NCBI GenBank assembly: GCA_014155875.1
Contig: JACEFZ010021689.1
Coordinates: 1 to 64,000 of the forward strand
Reading direction: 5' to 3'
Source of the DNA: Cepaea nemoralis
Lineage: Eukaryota > Mollusca > Gastropoda > Stylommatophora > Helicidae
DNA: 64,000 nt
Part shown: one piece after another, positions 1 through 13,537 of the stretch
How positions within the stretch are numbered: position 1 is the first letter of the stretch
Layout: each line of letters begins with the position of its first letter
Notes under the pieces: generated by a model
Database searches by the model: none
What the model saw: only the letters and a program-made list of their open reading frames with translations
What the model was told of the DNA's origin: nothing
Translations under genes and position numbers: made by a program

Positions 1-55
1 AAAATTTTCCAATAAACCCCACACCCCCTTTTTTTTTTTTAAAAAACCCCCAAAA

Positions 56-3000
56 TCTTCATCACTAACTATCTCCATCACCAACATCATTATTGTCTTC
101 ATCATCACAACCACCAATATCTTCATCACTAACTATCTCCATCACCAACATCATTATTGTCTTCATCATCTTCATCATCACAACCACCAATATCTTCATC
201 ATTAACTATCTCCATCACCACCATCATTATTGTCTTCATCATCTTCATCATCACAACTACCAATATCTTCATCATAACTATCTCCATCACCAACATCATT
301 ATTGTCTTCATCATCACAACCACCAATATCTTCATCATTAACTATCTCCATCACCAACATCATTATTGTCTTCATCATCACAACTATCAATATCTTCATC
401 ACTAACTATCTCCATCACCAACATCATTATTGTCTTCATCATCATCATCATCACAACCACCAATATCTTCATCATTAACTATCTCCATCACCAACATCAT
501 TATTGTCTTCATCATCATCATCATCATCACAACCACCAATATCTTCATCATTAACTATCTCCATCACCAACATCATTATTGTCTTCATCATCATCATCAT
601 CACAACCACCAATATCTTCATCATTAACTATCTCCATCACCAACATCATTATTGTCTTCATCATCTTCATCATCACAACCACCAATATCTTCATCACTAA
701 CTATCTCCATCACCACCATCATTATTGTCTTCATCATCTTCATCATCACAACCACCAATATCTTCATCACTAACTATCTCCATCACCACCATCATTATTG
801 TCTTCATTGTCTTCATCATCAAACCACCAATATCTTCATCACTAACTATCTCCATCACCAACATCATTATTGTCTTCATTGTCTTCATCATCATAACCAC
901 CAATATCTTCATCACTAACTATATCCATCACCAACATCATTATTGTCTTCATCATCTTCATCATCACAACTATCAATATCTTCATCACTAACTATCTCCA
1001 TCACCAACATCATTATTGTCTTCATCATCACAACCACCAATATCTTCATCACTAACTATCTCCATCACCAACATCATTATTGTCTTCATCATCTTCATCA
1101 TCACAACCACCAATATCTTCATCATTAACTATCTCCATCACCAACATCATTATTGTCTTCATCATCTTCATCATCACAACCACCAATATCTTCATCACTT
1201 TAAATATCTCCATCACCAACATCATTATTGTCTTCATCATTTTATCATAACCACCAATATCTTCATCATTAACTATCTCCATCACCAACATCATTATTGT
1301 CTTCCCCTTTTTTCACCAACCACCAATATCTTCATCACTAACTATCTCCATCACCAACATCATTATTGTCTTCATCATCTTCATCATCACAACCACCAAT
1401 ATCTTCATCATTAACTATCTCCATCACCACCATCATTATTGTCTTCATCATCTTCATCATCACAACCACCAATATCTTCATCATTAACTATCTCCATCAC
1501 CAACATCATTATTGTCTTCATCATCTTCATCATCACAACTACCAATATCTTCATCACTAACTATCTCCATCACCAACATCATTATTGTCTTCATCATCAC
1601 AACCACCAATATCTTCATCACTAACTATCTCCATCACCAACATCATTATTGTCTTCATCATCTTCATCATCACAACCACCAATATCTTCATCATTAACTA
1701 TCTCCATCACCAACATCATTATTGTCTTCATCATCATAACCACCAATATCTTCATCATTAACTATCTCCATCACCAACATCATTATTGTCTTCATCATCT
1801 TCATCATCACAACCACCAATATCTTCATCATTAACTATCTCCATCACCAAACATCATTATTGTCTCATCATCTTCATCATCAACCACCAATATCTTCATC
1901 ACTAACTATCTCCATCACCAACATCATTATTGTCTTCATCATCTTCATCATCACAACCACCAATATCTTCATCACTAACTATCTCCATCACCAACATCAT
2001 TATTGTCTTCATCATCACAACCACCAATATCTTCATCACTAACTATCTCCATCACCAACATCATTATTGTCTTCATCATCTTCATCATCACAACCACCAA
2101 TATCTTCATCACTAACTATCTCCATCACCAACATCATTATTGTCTTCATCATCTTCATCATCACAACCACCAATATCTTCATCACTAACTATCTCCATCA
2201 CCAACATCATTATTGTCTTCATCACTCATCTCACAACCACCAATATCTTCTCACTAACTATCTCCATACCAAACCCTCATTATTGTCTTCATCATCTTCA
2301 TCATCACAACCACCAATATCTTCATCATTAACTATCTCCATCACCACCATCATTATTGTCTTCATCATCTTCATCATCACAACCACCAATATCTTCATCA
2401 CTAACTATCTCCATCACCAACATCATTATTGTCTTCATCATCATAACCACCAATATCTTCATCACTAACTATCTCCATCACCACCATCATTATTGTCTTC
2501 ATCATCTTCATCATCACAACCACCAATATCTTCATCACTAACTATCTCCATCACCAACATCATTATTGTCTTCATCATCATAACCACCATATCTTCATCA
2601 CTAACTATCTCCATCACCACCATCATTATTGTCTTCATCATCTTCATCATCACAACCACCAATATCTTCATCACTAACTATCTCCATCACCAACATCATT
2701 ATTGTCTTCATCATCTTCATCATCATAACCACCAATATCTTCATCACTAACTATCTCCATCACCACCATCATTATTGTCTTCATCATCACAACCACCAAT
2801 ATCTTCATCACTAACTATCTCCATCACCAACATCATTATTGTCTTCATCATCACAACCACCAATATCTTCATCACTAACTATCTCCATCACCAACATCAT
2901 TATTGTCTTCATCATCACAACCACCAATATCTTCATCACTAACTATCTCCATCACCAACATCATTATTGTCTTCATCATCACAACCACCAATATCTTCAT

Positions 3001-6000
3001 CACTAACTATCTCCATCACCACCAATCATTATTGTTCTTCATCATCTTCATCATCAAAACCACCAATATCTTCAATCACTAACTATCTTCATCACCACAA
3101 TCATTATTGTCTTCATCATCTTCTATCCTCAAACCACCAATATCTTCATCACTAACTATCTCCATCCACCACATCATTATTGTCTTCATCATCACAACCA
3201 CCAATATCTTCATCAATAACTATCTCCATCACCAACATCATTATTGTCTTCATCATCTTCATCATCACAACCACCAATATCTTCATCACTAACTATCTCC
3301 ATCACCAACACATTATTGTCTTCAATTCTCATCATCAACCACCAATCGTCTTCATCACTAACTATCTCCATCACCACACATCATTATGGTCTTCATCATC
3401 TTCATCATCAACAACACCAATATCTTCATCATTAGACTATCTCCATCACCACCATCATGTATTGTCTTCATAATCTGCATCATACACAACACCAATATCT
3501 TCATCACTAACTATCTCCATCAACACCATCATTATTGTCTTCATCATCTTCATCATCACAACTACCAATATCTTCATCACTAACTATCTCCATCACCAAC
3601 ATCATTATTGTCTTCATCATCTTCATCATCACAACCACCAATATCTTCATCACTAACTATCTCCATCACCAACATCATTATTGTCTTCATCATCTTCATC
3701 ATCACAACCACCAATATCTTCATCACTAACTATCTCCATCACCACCATCATTATTGTCTTCATCATCACAACCACCAATATCTTCATCACTAACTATCTC
3801 CATCACCAACATCATTATTGTCTTCATCATCTTCATCATCACAACCACCAATATCTTCATCACTAACTATCTCCATCACCACCATCATTATTGCTTCATC
3901 TCTTCATCATCACAACACCAATATCTTCATCACTAACTATCTCCATCACCAACATCATTATTGTCTTCATCATTCATCATCATAACCACCAATATCTTCA
4001 TCACTAACTATCTCCATCACCAACATCATTATTGTCTTCATCACACAACTATCAATATCTTCATCACTAACTATCTCCCTCACCACATCATTATGTCTTC
4101 ATCATCTTCATCATCACAACTACCCCAAAACTCATCACTAACTATCTCCCTCACCAACATCATTTTTGTCTTCATCATCTTCTCATCACAACCACCAATA
4201 TCTTCATCACTAACTATCTCCATCACCCAAAATCATTATTGCTTCATCATCTTCATCCCTCACAACTACCAATATCTTCATCACTAACTATCTCCCTCAT
4301 CAACATCAATGTCTTCATCACACAACTACAATTCTTTATCACTAACTATCTCCATCACCACATCATTATTGTCTTCATCATCTTCATCATCACAACTACC
4401 AATATCTCATCACTAACTTCTCCCTCACCAACATCATATGTCTTCATCATCTTCATCATCACAACACCAATATCTTCATCACTAACTATCTCCATCACCA
4501 ACATCATTATGTCTTCATTTATCTTCATCATCACAACTACCCAAAATTTTTCATCACTAACTATCTCCATCACCACAAACATTATTGTCTTCATCATCTT
4601 CATCATCAAACACCAATATCTTCATCACAACTATCTCCATCACCCCATCATTTTTGTCTTCATCATCTTCATCATCACAACCACCCAAAATCTTCATCAC
4701 TAACTATCTCCATCACCACCCTCATTATTGTCTTCATCATCTTCATCATCACAACCCCCAATATCTTCATCACTAACACTCCATCACCACATCATTTTTG
4801 TCTTTTCATCATAACCACCCAAAATCTTCATCATTAACTATCTCCATCACCAACATCATTATTGCTTCCCATCAAACCACCCAAAATCTTCATCACTAAC
4901 TATCTCCATCACCACCATCATTATTGTCTTCATCATCTTCATCATCACAACCACCAATATCTTCATCACTAACTATCTCCATCACCAACATCATTATTGT
5001 CTTCATCATCTTCATCATCACAACCACCAATATCTTCATCACTAACTATCTCCATCACCAACATCATTATTGTCTTCATCATCACAACTATCAATATCTT
5101 CATCATTAACTATCTCCATCACCAACATCATTATTGTCTTCATCATCACAACTATCAATATCTTCATCATTAACTATCTCCATCACCAACATCATTATTG
5201 TCTTCATCATCTTCATCATCACAACTATCAATATCTTCATCACTAACTATCTCCATCACCACCATCATTATTGTCTTCATCATCTTCATCATCACAACCA
5301 CCAATATCTTCATCACTAACTATCTCCATCACCAACATCATTATTGTCTTCATCATCACAACTATCAATATCTTCATCACTAACTATCTCCATCACCAAC
5401 ATCATTATTGTCTTCATCATCTTCATCATCACAACTACCAATATCTTCATCACTAACTATCTCCATCACCAACATCATTATTGTCTTCATCATCTTCATC
5501 ATCACAACCACCAATATCTTCATCACTATCTCCATCACCAACATCATTATTGTCTTTATCTCTTTATCATCACAACCACCAATATCTTCATCACTATCTC
5601 CATCACCAACATCATTATTGTCTTTATCATCTTCTCATCACAACCACCAATATCTTTATCACTAACTATCTCCATCACCAACATCATTATTGTCTTTATC
5701 AAACACCAACTATCAATATCTTCATCACTAACTATCTCCATCACCAACATCAAATTTTTGTCTTCATCACTTCATCATCACAACTACCAATATTTCATCA
5801 CTAATATCTCCATCACCCAAAATCATTATTGTCTTCATCCCTCAAAACTATCCAAAATCTCATCACTAACTATCTCCATCACCAAATCATTATTGTCTTC
5901 ATCATCTTCATCATCACAACTACCAATATCTTCATCACTAACTATCTCCATCACCAACATCATTATTGTCTTCATATCTTCATCATCACAACTACCAATA

Positions 6001-7690
6001 TTTCATCACTAACTATCTCCATCACCAACATCATTTTTGCTTCATCATCTTCATCATCACAACCACCAATATCTTCATCACTAACTATCTCCATCACTAA
6101 CACATTATTCTTCATCATCTTCTCATCACAACCACCAATATCTTCATCACTAACTATCTCCATCACCAACATCATTATGTCTTCCCTCATCATAACCACC
6201 AATATCTTCATCACTAAAATATCTCCCTCACCACCATCATTTTTGTCTCATCATCTTCATCATCACAACACCAATATCTTCATCACAACTATCTCCATCA
6301 CCAACATCATATTGTCTTCTTTATCTTTATCATCCCCAACCACCAAAATCTTCATCACTAACTATCTCCATCACCAACATCATTATTGTTTCATCATCAC
6401 AACCACCAATATCTTCATCACTAACTATCTCCATCACCAACATCATTATTGTCTTCATCATCTTCATCATCACAACCACCAATATCTTCATCACTAACTA
6501 TCTCCATCCCCAACATCATATTGTCTTCATCATCACAACCACAATATCTTCATCACTAACTATCTCCATCACCAACATCATTATTGTCTTCATCATCACA
6601 ACCACCAATATCTTCATCACTAACTATCTCCATCACCAACATCATTATTGTTCATCATCACAACCACCAATATCTTCATCACTAACTATCTCCACACCAC
6701 CCTCATTATTGTCTTCATCATCTTCATCATCACAACCACCAATATCTTCATCACTAACATCTCCATCACCAACATCATTATTGTCTTCATCATCTTATCA
6801 TCATAACCACCAATATCTTTATCACTAACTATCTCCATCACCAACATCATTTTGTCTTCATCATCTTATCATCACAACCCCCAATACTCATCACTAACTA
6901 TCTCCATCACCCCACATCATTATTGTCTTCATCATCACAACCCAAAATCTTCATCACTAACTATCTCCATCACCCAAAATCATATTGTCTTCATATCACA
7001 ACCACCAATATCTCATATAAATCCCATCACCAACATCATTATTGTCTTCATCATCAAACCACCCAATCTTCATCATAACTATCTCCATCACCCCCACATT
7101 ATTGTCTTCATCATCTTCATCATCACAACCACCAATATCTTCATCACTAACTATCTCCATCACCACCACATATTGTCTTCATCATCACAACCCCCAATTC
7201 TTCACAAACTATCTCCACACCAACACATTATGTCTTCATCTCTTCATCATCACAACCACCAATATCTTCATCACTAACTATCTCCATCACCACATCATTA
7301 TTGTCTTCATCATCACACCACCAATACTTCTCACACTATCTCCATCACCAACATCATTTTTGTCTTCATCATCTTCACATCACAACTACCAATATCTTCA
7401 TCATTAACCATCTCCATACCAACATCATTATTGTCTTATCAGCACAACCACCAATATCTTCATCACTAACATCTCCATCACCAACATCATTATTGTCTTC
7501 ATCATCTCACATCACAACCACCAAATCTCATCACTATCTCCCTCACCAACATCATTATTTTCTTCATCATCTCAACATCACAACCACCAATATCTCATCA
7601 CAACTATCTCCATCACCACCATCATTATGTCTTCATCATCAAACCACAATATCTTCATCATTAACTTTTCCATCACCGCCATCATTTTTC
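56..7690. repeat. Satellite array of about 73-bp units
   Basis: A 7.6-kb tandem array rich in CATC/CTTCATCAT. The usual spacing between equivalent positions is 73 bp, with a common 64-bp variant lacking one CTTCATCAT and a rarer 76-bp form; roughly 105 copies. Each unit carries ACCACCAATATC, then CACTAACTATCTCC, then CACCAACATCATTATTG. Internally it is itself built from CAT/CTT triplets, so it probably grew from a triplet microsatellite. Units are nearly identical up to about 4.0 kb and again at 4.9-5.5 kb, but carry many 1-2 nt indels at 4.05-4.9, 5.7-6.4 and 6.8-7.65 kb. All long reading frames here (Ser/His/Ile-rich) are by-products of the repeat. The first 55 bases are homopolymer runs and look like poor sequence. 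Confidence 0.95.
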
Positions 7691-7732
7691 ACAATCTCCA
7701 CCACCATACCACTGTTATCAAACACCACATTT

Positions 7733-7958
7733 TCTTCTTCTCTTCTTCTTCTTCTTCTTCTTCTTCTTCTTCTTTCTTCTACTTCTTCTTCTACTTCTCT
7801 TATCTTCTGACTTCTTTTCTTCTTCTTTCTTCTTTTTCTTCTTCTTCTTCTTCTTCTTCTTTCTTCTTCTTCTTCTTCTTCTTCTTCTTTTCTTCTTTTT
7901 TCTGCTGCTGCTGCGCTGTTTTCTTCTTCTTCTACTTCTTCTTCCTTTCATTTTTCAA
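7733..7958. repeat. (TTC)n pyrimidine tract
   Basis: Imperfect TTC/TCT triplet repeat with TAC and CTG interruptions, directly after the satellite array. The Arg/Lys/Ser-rich frames across it are repeat artefacts. Confidence 0.92.
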
Positions 7959-8217
7959 GAGAGCGCAGCCCTCAACCAACTCACCCCTCCCATCTTTGAA
8001 GACTTATTCATCATTGGTTTGATTTTACATCTAAATTTATATTGGATGTGATAGCCAGTCTCATGCCAACCCTCCTTTGTCGCTCCTTATGACATGTATG
8101 GTAGGTCACAGTGTTAACACTCTTTGCTTTCCTGAAAGGCCCTGGTAACACGTGGGCAATCACCAGCACTATCATTATCATATCATTACTACCACCATCA
8201 TCATCATCATCACCCCC

Positions 8218-8608
8218 ACAGAGGTCAGCATGGCCGAATGGATAAGAACCGTTCTTAAACTTCAGGTTTGATGATGGTGAGGTAGCGGGTTCAATCCCTT
8301 ATTGGTCAGCTGGACTAAAATGTTTTCTCGTCCTTGACTTGGGGATGTAAATTACAAGTACCTCAGAAGTCGGAGGGGTTCGCTTGATGGCGAGGGACAC
8401 TGGTAATAGGCAAAGCTAGCCCACAGCAAAAATCAGTCCAATGTGGGACTACACTGGAGTTTAAATCATGTGAACAAACAAAGAAAAATTCACCCCGACT
8501 GTTACCATCATTGCCCCCATTCTTGTCACACAATATCCTCTTCCAGCAGTTTACAGCGAACACAATACAACAACAACAACAACAACAACAAAAACAACTG
8601 ACCTCTGT
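8218..8608 (+). mobile_element. tRNA-derived SINE (family B) with (CAA)n segment
   Basis: Starts as a tRNA-like head: box A-like TGGCCGAATGG and box B-like GGTTCAATCCC, as in Leu/Ser-type tRNA SINEs. The body contains the family-B signature GACTTGGGGATGTAAATTAC, then CAAGTACCTCAGAAGTCGG and CGAGGGACACTGGTAATAG. It ends in (CAA)n. The outermost ACAGAGGTCAG is mirrored by CTGACCTCTGT at the right end. Duplicated at 13826-14219. Confidence 0.8.
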
Positions 8609-9146
8609 AGAGTTATTCATGTGTGTGCTCCAACTGAGTCTTCATGCTAGCGATGTTTTTTATTTCTGCTGTCTTATTTCTACAGTGAAATAAAATTAAT
8701 AAATAAAATTTATGACATACTCCTTTTTGTCTGGGGCTTGAAAAAATTACAACATTAGTATTGTCAATCGCTACCCCCTTCCCATATCAAGGAAAAACAG
8801 AGAAGAACACGGACATTCTACCAGATCTAAAACAACACACAAAAATCTGGCAAACCAAACAGCATCATAAATCAGAAATGTGAATTTTTTGGCCAGATTG
8901 AAGTGACAGTGGTTGGAAAGAACAGTGATGGGAGGCAGGCTACTGGTGGAAGAAGAGGCTGGGGTCACCAGCATGAAGCTGGACACAGGACACTGCAGAC
9001 ACATGGGCAAAAAAATACATGAGCTAGGTAAAGTACAAGAATTTTTTCAGCGGGCCCTTTGAGGAGAATGCTCGCAAAAGACCTGCTACATAATGATGTT
9101 TCCCTACTCTCTGGGATTTGGGTTGGAATCTTGATAATATTTCAAC
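8609..9146. other. Unassigned stretch inside left duplication
   Basis: No exon or known element recognised. A 79-codon minus-strand frame (8771-9010) is perfectly repeated at 14379-14618, but that is expected from the recent duplication and is not evidence of coding. Confidence 0.5.
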
Positions 9147-9392
9147 CCTTTCCGACTCTGTGGGAAAGGGCGCAATTCGTAATCCTGCATATGGCGCAAT
9201 ATATTTCCCGCGGGTGATTTTGGGAACAGAGGGCCCTTTAGTTTGGGTTCATTCAGTTTGAGTGCTGGTCATTCAGAAAGCAATGGTAAACTATTGAACG
9301 TGGGAAATTTGGGAAGAAATCACAAACAGCCAAAAAAAATGGGGGTTTACTGTGACTTCCTGTAAAAGGGTATGCAACTAACTTTTTGCTGG
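9147..9392 (+). mobile_element. SINE family A, first unit of a tandem pair
   Basis: Shows the family-A order: head with GCAATTCGTAATCC, then CAGAAAGCAATGGTAAACTA, then a GGTTTACTGTGACTTCCTG and TATGCAACTAAC end. Several homopolymer-type indels (GGG, AAAA) disturb it compared with other copies. Confidence 0.75.
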
Positions 9393-9634
9393 CCCTGTAG
9401 TGTAGGGGGTTTAAAAAAACAAATCACAATCCTGCATACCACATTCAAAACACAGCTGCGGGAGATTTAGAAGTAAAACCCCTTGGCACTGGTTTCCCAA
9501 AAATGGTACAATAGCTGGTCGTTCAGAAAGCAATGGCAAACTACTGAATGTAACTTTGGGAAGAGGGTCACAAAAAGCCAAAAAATGCTAGAGTTGACGT
9601 GATGTTCCCGTAAAAGAAATGCAACTAACTTTTT
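9393..9634 (+). mobile_element. SINE family A, second unit of a tandem pair
   Basis: Directly follows another family-A unit. Contains ACAATCCTGCATACC, a TTCAAAACACAGCTGCGGG stretch, CAGAAAGCAATGGCAAACTA and TGCAACTAACTTTTT. Head-to-tail dimer preserved in the right duplication copy. Confidence 0.75.
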
Positions 9635-9714
9635 ATTTAAACCTTGTGAAGAAAACATTGCCAGTTAGGGGCTTCCATCCATGCCAATTGGCATGGGTGA
9701 TGATGTCCTCCCAC

Positions 9715-9968
9715 CCAGAGTCCTATGGGACCAGGTGGAGAAAGAGGTGGACCAGATAAAGCATCTGTATGGAGAGAATGATACGGTGAGGGATGAGCAA
9801 GGGCTCTGAACGAATCTCAAAACTGAGAGGGTAGACCAGGAGAACTTTTGAGCAGATGGCAGCTGGAACCATTAGCAGTATGACTCTTCATTGGCTGTTG
9901 AACGAGGGGCATGTGGGAATGTCCTTAGTGCAGTGATGTCGTTTCTTAGCTCAGCTCAACTCAACACT
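9715..9968 (+). mobile_element. Truncated LINE 3' end, (CTCAA) tail
   Basis: Decayed copy of the LINE end seen more clearly at 30060-30492. Matching landmarks are GGAACCATTAGCAG, TTGGCTGTTGAAC, TGGGAATGTCC and GTGCTGTGATGTCG equivalents, followed by a short CTCAACTCAAC tail. Confidence 0.65.
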
Positions 9969-10454
9969 ACCCTTGCTCACTCATTACTTACATTTACACA
10001 TTCATATACTGACATATTGCCTTGTCATGATACAATATTCACTGGTAATTCTTCATCTGTCATCCTCTAACTCTTGTTTCCATAATTTCCTACCAAATGT
10101 TGCTTGCGGAGGATGTGCTGTGATGAATTATGACCTAGTTACATATCCCTCTCTGCAGATAAAGCCTCAGCACTAGACTTACATGCCTAGCTAGTTTCTG
10201 GTTTTGGAGAGGGAAAGAATTATGCAACACATCCCCCACAGTTTTGCTGCACTTTCCAGTCAATCCCAAACAGGCAATATTTATATATTTTAAAGAACGT
10301 GAATATATCCACAAATTCAATCAAACACTCATATGGCATTTTTAAATTTCCCCTCTTTTTACCTCATGACACATTAGAAGAAAAACTAGAACATACTGTA
10401 ACAACAGGTAAGAATTCATGGAAAAAAGAGTTAGAGGATTATTATTTTTTTTTG

Positions 10455-10552
10455 TGGCATATCCTTTACAGGATATCGCTGTCAACATCAGCATCTTTCA
10501 GCTGATTGTTGATTTCTTGGCAAGATTGCACTCAGTAGTTTGCTAGAAGATG
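10455..10552 (-). mobile_element. SINE family A, 3' fragment
   Basis: Reverse complement carries the family-A 3' half: TTGCCAAGAAATCAAC, TGATGTTGACAGCGATATCC and TGTAAAGGATATGCCAC. Confidence 0.7.
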
Positions 10553-10705
10553 ATAGATAGAAGAAATATAAATGAATATTGTATCATGAAAAGGCAATAT
10601 GTCAGTACATGAATTGGAAAATATACGTAATGAGTGAGCAAGGGAAGTGGAGAAACATCATCACCCATGCCAGTTGGCAAAACAACTGAAGGGGACAAAT
10701 CTTAC
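10553..10705. other. Intron sequence of the left LEKR1-like copy
   Basis: No element recognised; it matches the equivalent part of the right copy. Confidence 0.4.
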
Positions 10706-10787
10706 CTCATCTGCATCTTGTACTGATCTAGCTCCACTGTCAGTATTCTACATTGAGCCTGGCTTTCTTCAAGGTCTCTTCTTGTAC
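10706..10787 (-). pseudogene. LEKR1-like exon, duplicate copy (module exon 3)
   Basis: Left-copy version of the exon at 16309-16390. Acceptor TTTTTCAG and donor GTAAGA are intact, and the frame starting with split codon G|GT reads through: TRRDLEESQAQCRILTVEL and DQYKMQMR. It keeps Gln where the other copy has Pro (CAG versus CCG). Called pseudogene only because the two preceding exons of this copy are damaged. Confidence 0.55.
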
Positions 10788-11019
10788 CTGAAAAATACGA
10801 TTAGATGTTGAGTAAAATGCAGAGTAGATGTGGCCTCTGGAAATATCATTCTGAATGTGAATTGTTTTGTAAATTAGCTTGAACTTCATTTTGCTTGGCC
10901 CTTGGCTGCAGGTACATATCAACAATCACATGGAGCATGTGGCCTTAGATGGAATCAATATTAAGGAGATAAACACACAAGACACAAAGTCTGCCACAAT
11001 GATCTTACATTGCTAGATG

Positions 11020-11430
11020 GTTGGTTGTTTGGTTGGTAGGTTGTTTGGTTCTTAGGTCATTAGGTAGGTTGATAGGTAGATTGGCTTGTTGGTTGGTAGG
11101 TTGACTGTTTGATTGATTTGTTGGTTGGTTAGTTGGTAGGTAGGTAGGTCAGTAGGTAGATTGTTTACTAGGTTGACTGTTTGATTGATTGGTTGGTAGG
11201 TTGGCTGATTGATTGGTTGGTAGGTCAGTAGCTAGATTGTTTGGTAGGTTGGCTAGTTGGTAGACCGTTTAATTTAAATGTAATTGGTTGGTTGGTTGAT
11301 AGGTCAGTAGGTAAATTGTTTGGTAGGTTGGTTGGTTGGTTGGTTGGTTGGTCAGTTGGTAAGTAGGTTGACTGTTTGATTGATTGGTTGGTTAGTTGGT
11401 AGGTTGGCTGGTTGGTTGATTGGTTGGTTG
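11020..11430. repeat. GGTT-type degenerate tandem repeat
   Basis: TTGGTTGGTAGGTTGACTG-like tetranucleotide-derived repeat, expanded with TAGG and GATT variants. Recurs, more corrupted, in the right copy. Confidence 0.85.
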
Positions 11431-11651
11431 GTTGTTAAATTCTCTGGAAGACTCAGTGTTAACTTTTATGTCTGATGCACTGACATTCAAGCCATGAAAA
11501 CACCTGGCATCTAACAAAGTGGGGCTAGTGTACCAAATTACCATTTCCATAGGAACTGTGCTGCAAGTGTCCTTTTCCTCTCCAAACTCAGAAGTAGTGG
11601 AAAGAAAAGAAGACAGGCAGGCAGACAAGGAGGGAGAGGAGGGAGGGGGAG

Positions 11652-11812
11652 GAGTTAGAGGAAGGAAGAAGGAAGGAAGGAAGGGAAAGGGAGAAGGAAG
11701 GAAGGAAGGAAGGAAGGAAGGAAGGAAGGAAAGGAAGGCAGGAAGGCAGGAAGGAAGGAAGGCAGGAAGGCAGGAAGGCAGGAAGGCAGGCAGGAAGGCA
11801 GGCAGGAAGGAA
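11652..11812. repeat. (GGAA)n / (GGCA)n microsatellite
   Basis: GGAAGGAAGGCAGGAAGGCA pattern, within an intron of the LEKR1-like gene. The Lys/Gly/Arg-rich frames over it are artefacts. Confidence 0.92.
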
Positions 11813-11981
11813 GATGTGTTATGGTCACCTTAAATGTATTATATTTAGAATGTAAATAAAAGTTAAAAAGAAACAAAAACTACTGTGTATAGAAATTTTT
11901 AAAACATAGATTCCTTCACTCAAGTTGCTTGTATTTCATGAATAATTATAAATATTCATAAATAACAAAAATACTTCATAC

Positions 11982-12209
11982 CATTAGAACTGTCTCAAGA
12001 TTTGTCAGAGAGTTAGAAAGTTCATCATAATTGTGCATTTCCCGGTCTCAGTTTGCAAAGCTCCTCATTTTGTCCTTGTGACTTCACCTCTGCTTGATGC
12101 AGCAGATTGTCTTTCTCTTTCAGGTTATTCGCTAACTTCTTGTTGGACTCAGCCAGAACTACTTTCTCCATGTCCAGACAGTGAATCTTGGACTCCAAGG
12201 CATTGGTAT
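11982..12209 (-). pseudogene. LEKR1-like exon, duplicate copy (module exon 2)
   Basis: Same 228-bp length as the intact exon at 17610-17837, but with a +1 indel near 12042-12050 (GCATTTCCCGGTCTCAG against GCATCCTGGTCTCCAG) and a -1 indel near 11984 (CTAATGG for CTAAATGG). The +1 change puts a stop in the frame shortly after. These are either real decay or consensus errors; long runs on both sides are identical to the other copy, which keeps the second possibility open. Confidence 0.7.
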
Positions 12210-12883
12210 CTTCATAAAAATATAAGACTTTCTCATTATTAATGCAATGTAATTTTTATTGAATATCAAATGAAATAAATCACATTCACCGAATATCAGA
12301 AAAAAGAGTACTGAAATGTCATGTACTAAGGGCTTCAAATGAAAACCTTAAAATTTTAATAGAAATTACAATAAATATGCCATTGTCTTGTTACCTGTCA
12401 ATATTGTTGTTAAGGATGTCAAGGGTGTTCAGCAGTGGCATCACAGTGCAGACGAACATTGTGGTTTCATAAAGACAGTTTAAAGATGGCCACCACACTT
12501 TTGACATGCACCAAAGAGGAGCTGCGTTCTGTTATCCATTTTTTTTTGTTAGTGAAGGAGTGAAACCTTTAGATATTCATTGGTGAATGAAGGTCCAGTA
12601 TAATGATGCATGCCTGTCAGTCCAGCAAGTGTATGAGTGGAGTAGGAAGTTACAAACCATTTTGGTCTGATAAAGAGGTACAGCAGGTGGTGCATGAATG
12701 GTCACACATGCGACCAAGGGAATCCAAGCACTTTATCAGCACTGGAGGACTAGCATTGAACGCAGTGGTGACTACATCCAAAAATGATACATTTATTCTT
12801 TACTTTTTCAGAATATATTCACATACAACAACAACAATTTAAGGTTTTCATTTGAAGCCCCCGTCATAGAACCCATCATAGTC
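12210..12883. other. Intron, left copy
   Basis: Nearly identical to 17838-18521. A 79-codon plus-strand frame at 12603-12842 is unchanged at 18232-18471; I see no splice sites or family resemblance that would support it as coding. Confidence 0.5.
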
Positions 12884-13023
12884 TGTTCTCCCGGGAAGGT
12901 TAACCTGGTCAACAAGTCTCAGAAAAAATGCACTTGTGAACCTCAGGGATGCGGCCCGGAATCTAACCCACAACCTTCGGAGCCTGAGTCGGACGGCTTG
13001 ACCACTTCACCACGGAGACTCCC
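12884..13023 (-). mobile_element. tRNA-derived SINE (family C)
   Basis: On the minus strand it opens with GGAGTCTCCG, box A-like TGGTGAAGTGG and box B-like GGTTAGATTCC at tRNA-like spacing, followed by a short body that ends near TTCCCGGGAGAAC. The same head (GGAGTCTCCGTGG) is present at 37975-38215. Confidence 0.7.
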
Positions 13024-13361
13024 AGCAGCTGCAGCAGGATATAACAATATGAATTACAAACAATTAGGTATATTTAGCTCCTGCTAAAAGAAGAGACATA
13101 CTAAACACAGACACAATGTACATACCTTACAATGGACTCCATTCAGGTGAAAACAGAGTGAAAATTATCCAAAACAAGAAATAATCAACAAATATATAAT
13201 AGTGAAGTAATAAAATAAAAAAATAAGTATTCTAGGACACAGTATAAATCGATGTTTTGATTCTAATAATTTTTTTCAAGGACAGGACAACACAAATAGA
13301 TATAAAGAAGAAAAAACACACAAAATTATAAAATAAACACAACTCTTCTGTCTTCCTGTAC

Positions 13362-13537
13362 CTTGTTTAGCAACGTCGCAAATCTGTTTCACAGCATGTA
13401 AGCAGGACTGCATGTTTTCTAATATGTCCGACTGACCTCTGGCAAAATTCTCTCTGATTTCTTGGAGAGACTGTCTCTGTTGTCTCACAGTCTGACTCAA
13501 GTTAGAGAAATGTCTTAGAGAGGACATGTACTTCTTC
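13362..13537 (-). pseudogene. LEKR1-like exon, duplicate copy (module exon 1)
   Basis: 176 bp, coding frame intact (KKYMSSLRHFSNLSQTVRQQ onward), donor GTACAG intact. The acceptor is CGG instead of CAG (TTGCGGGAAG versus TTGCAGGAAG in the right copy), so it should not splice normally. Confidence 0.65.

Noticed and set aside
93..7407. Dozens of open frames coding Ser/His/Ile/Asn-rich repeats
   Set aside because: They follow the satellite period in several frames on both strands, with no splice signals or family resemblance.
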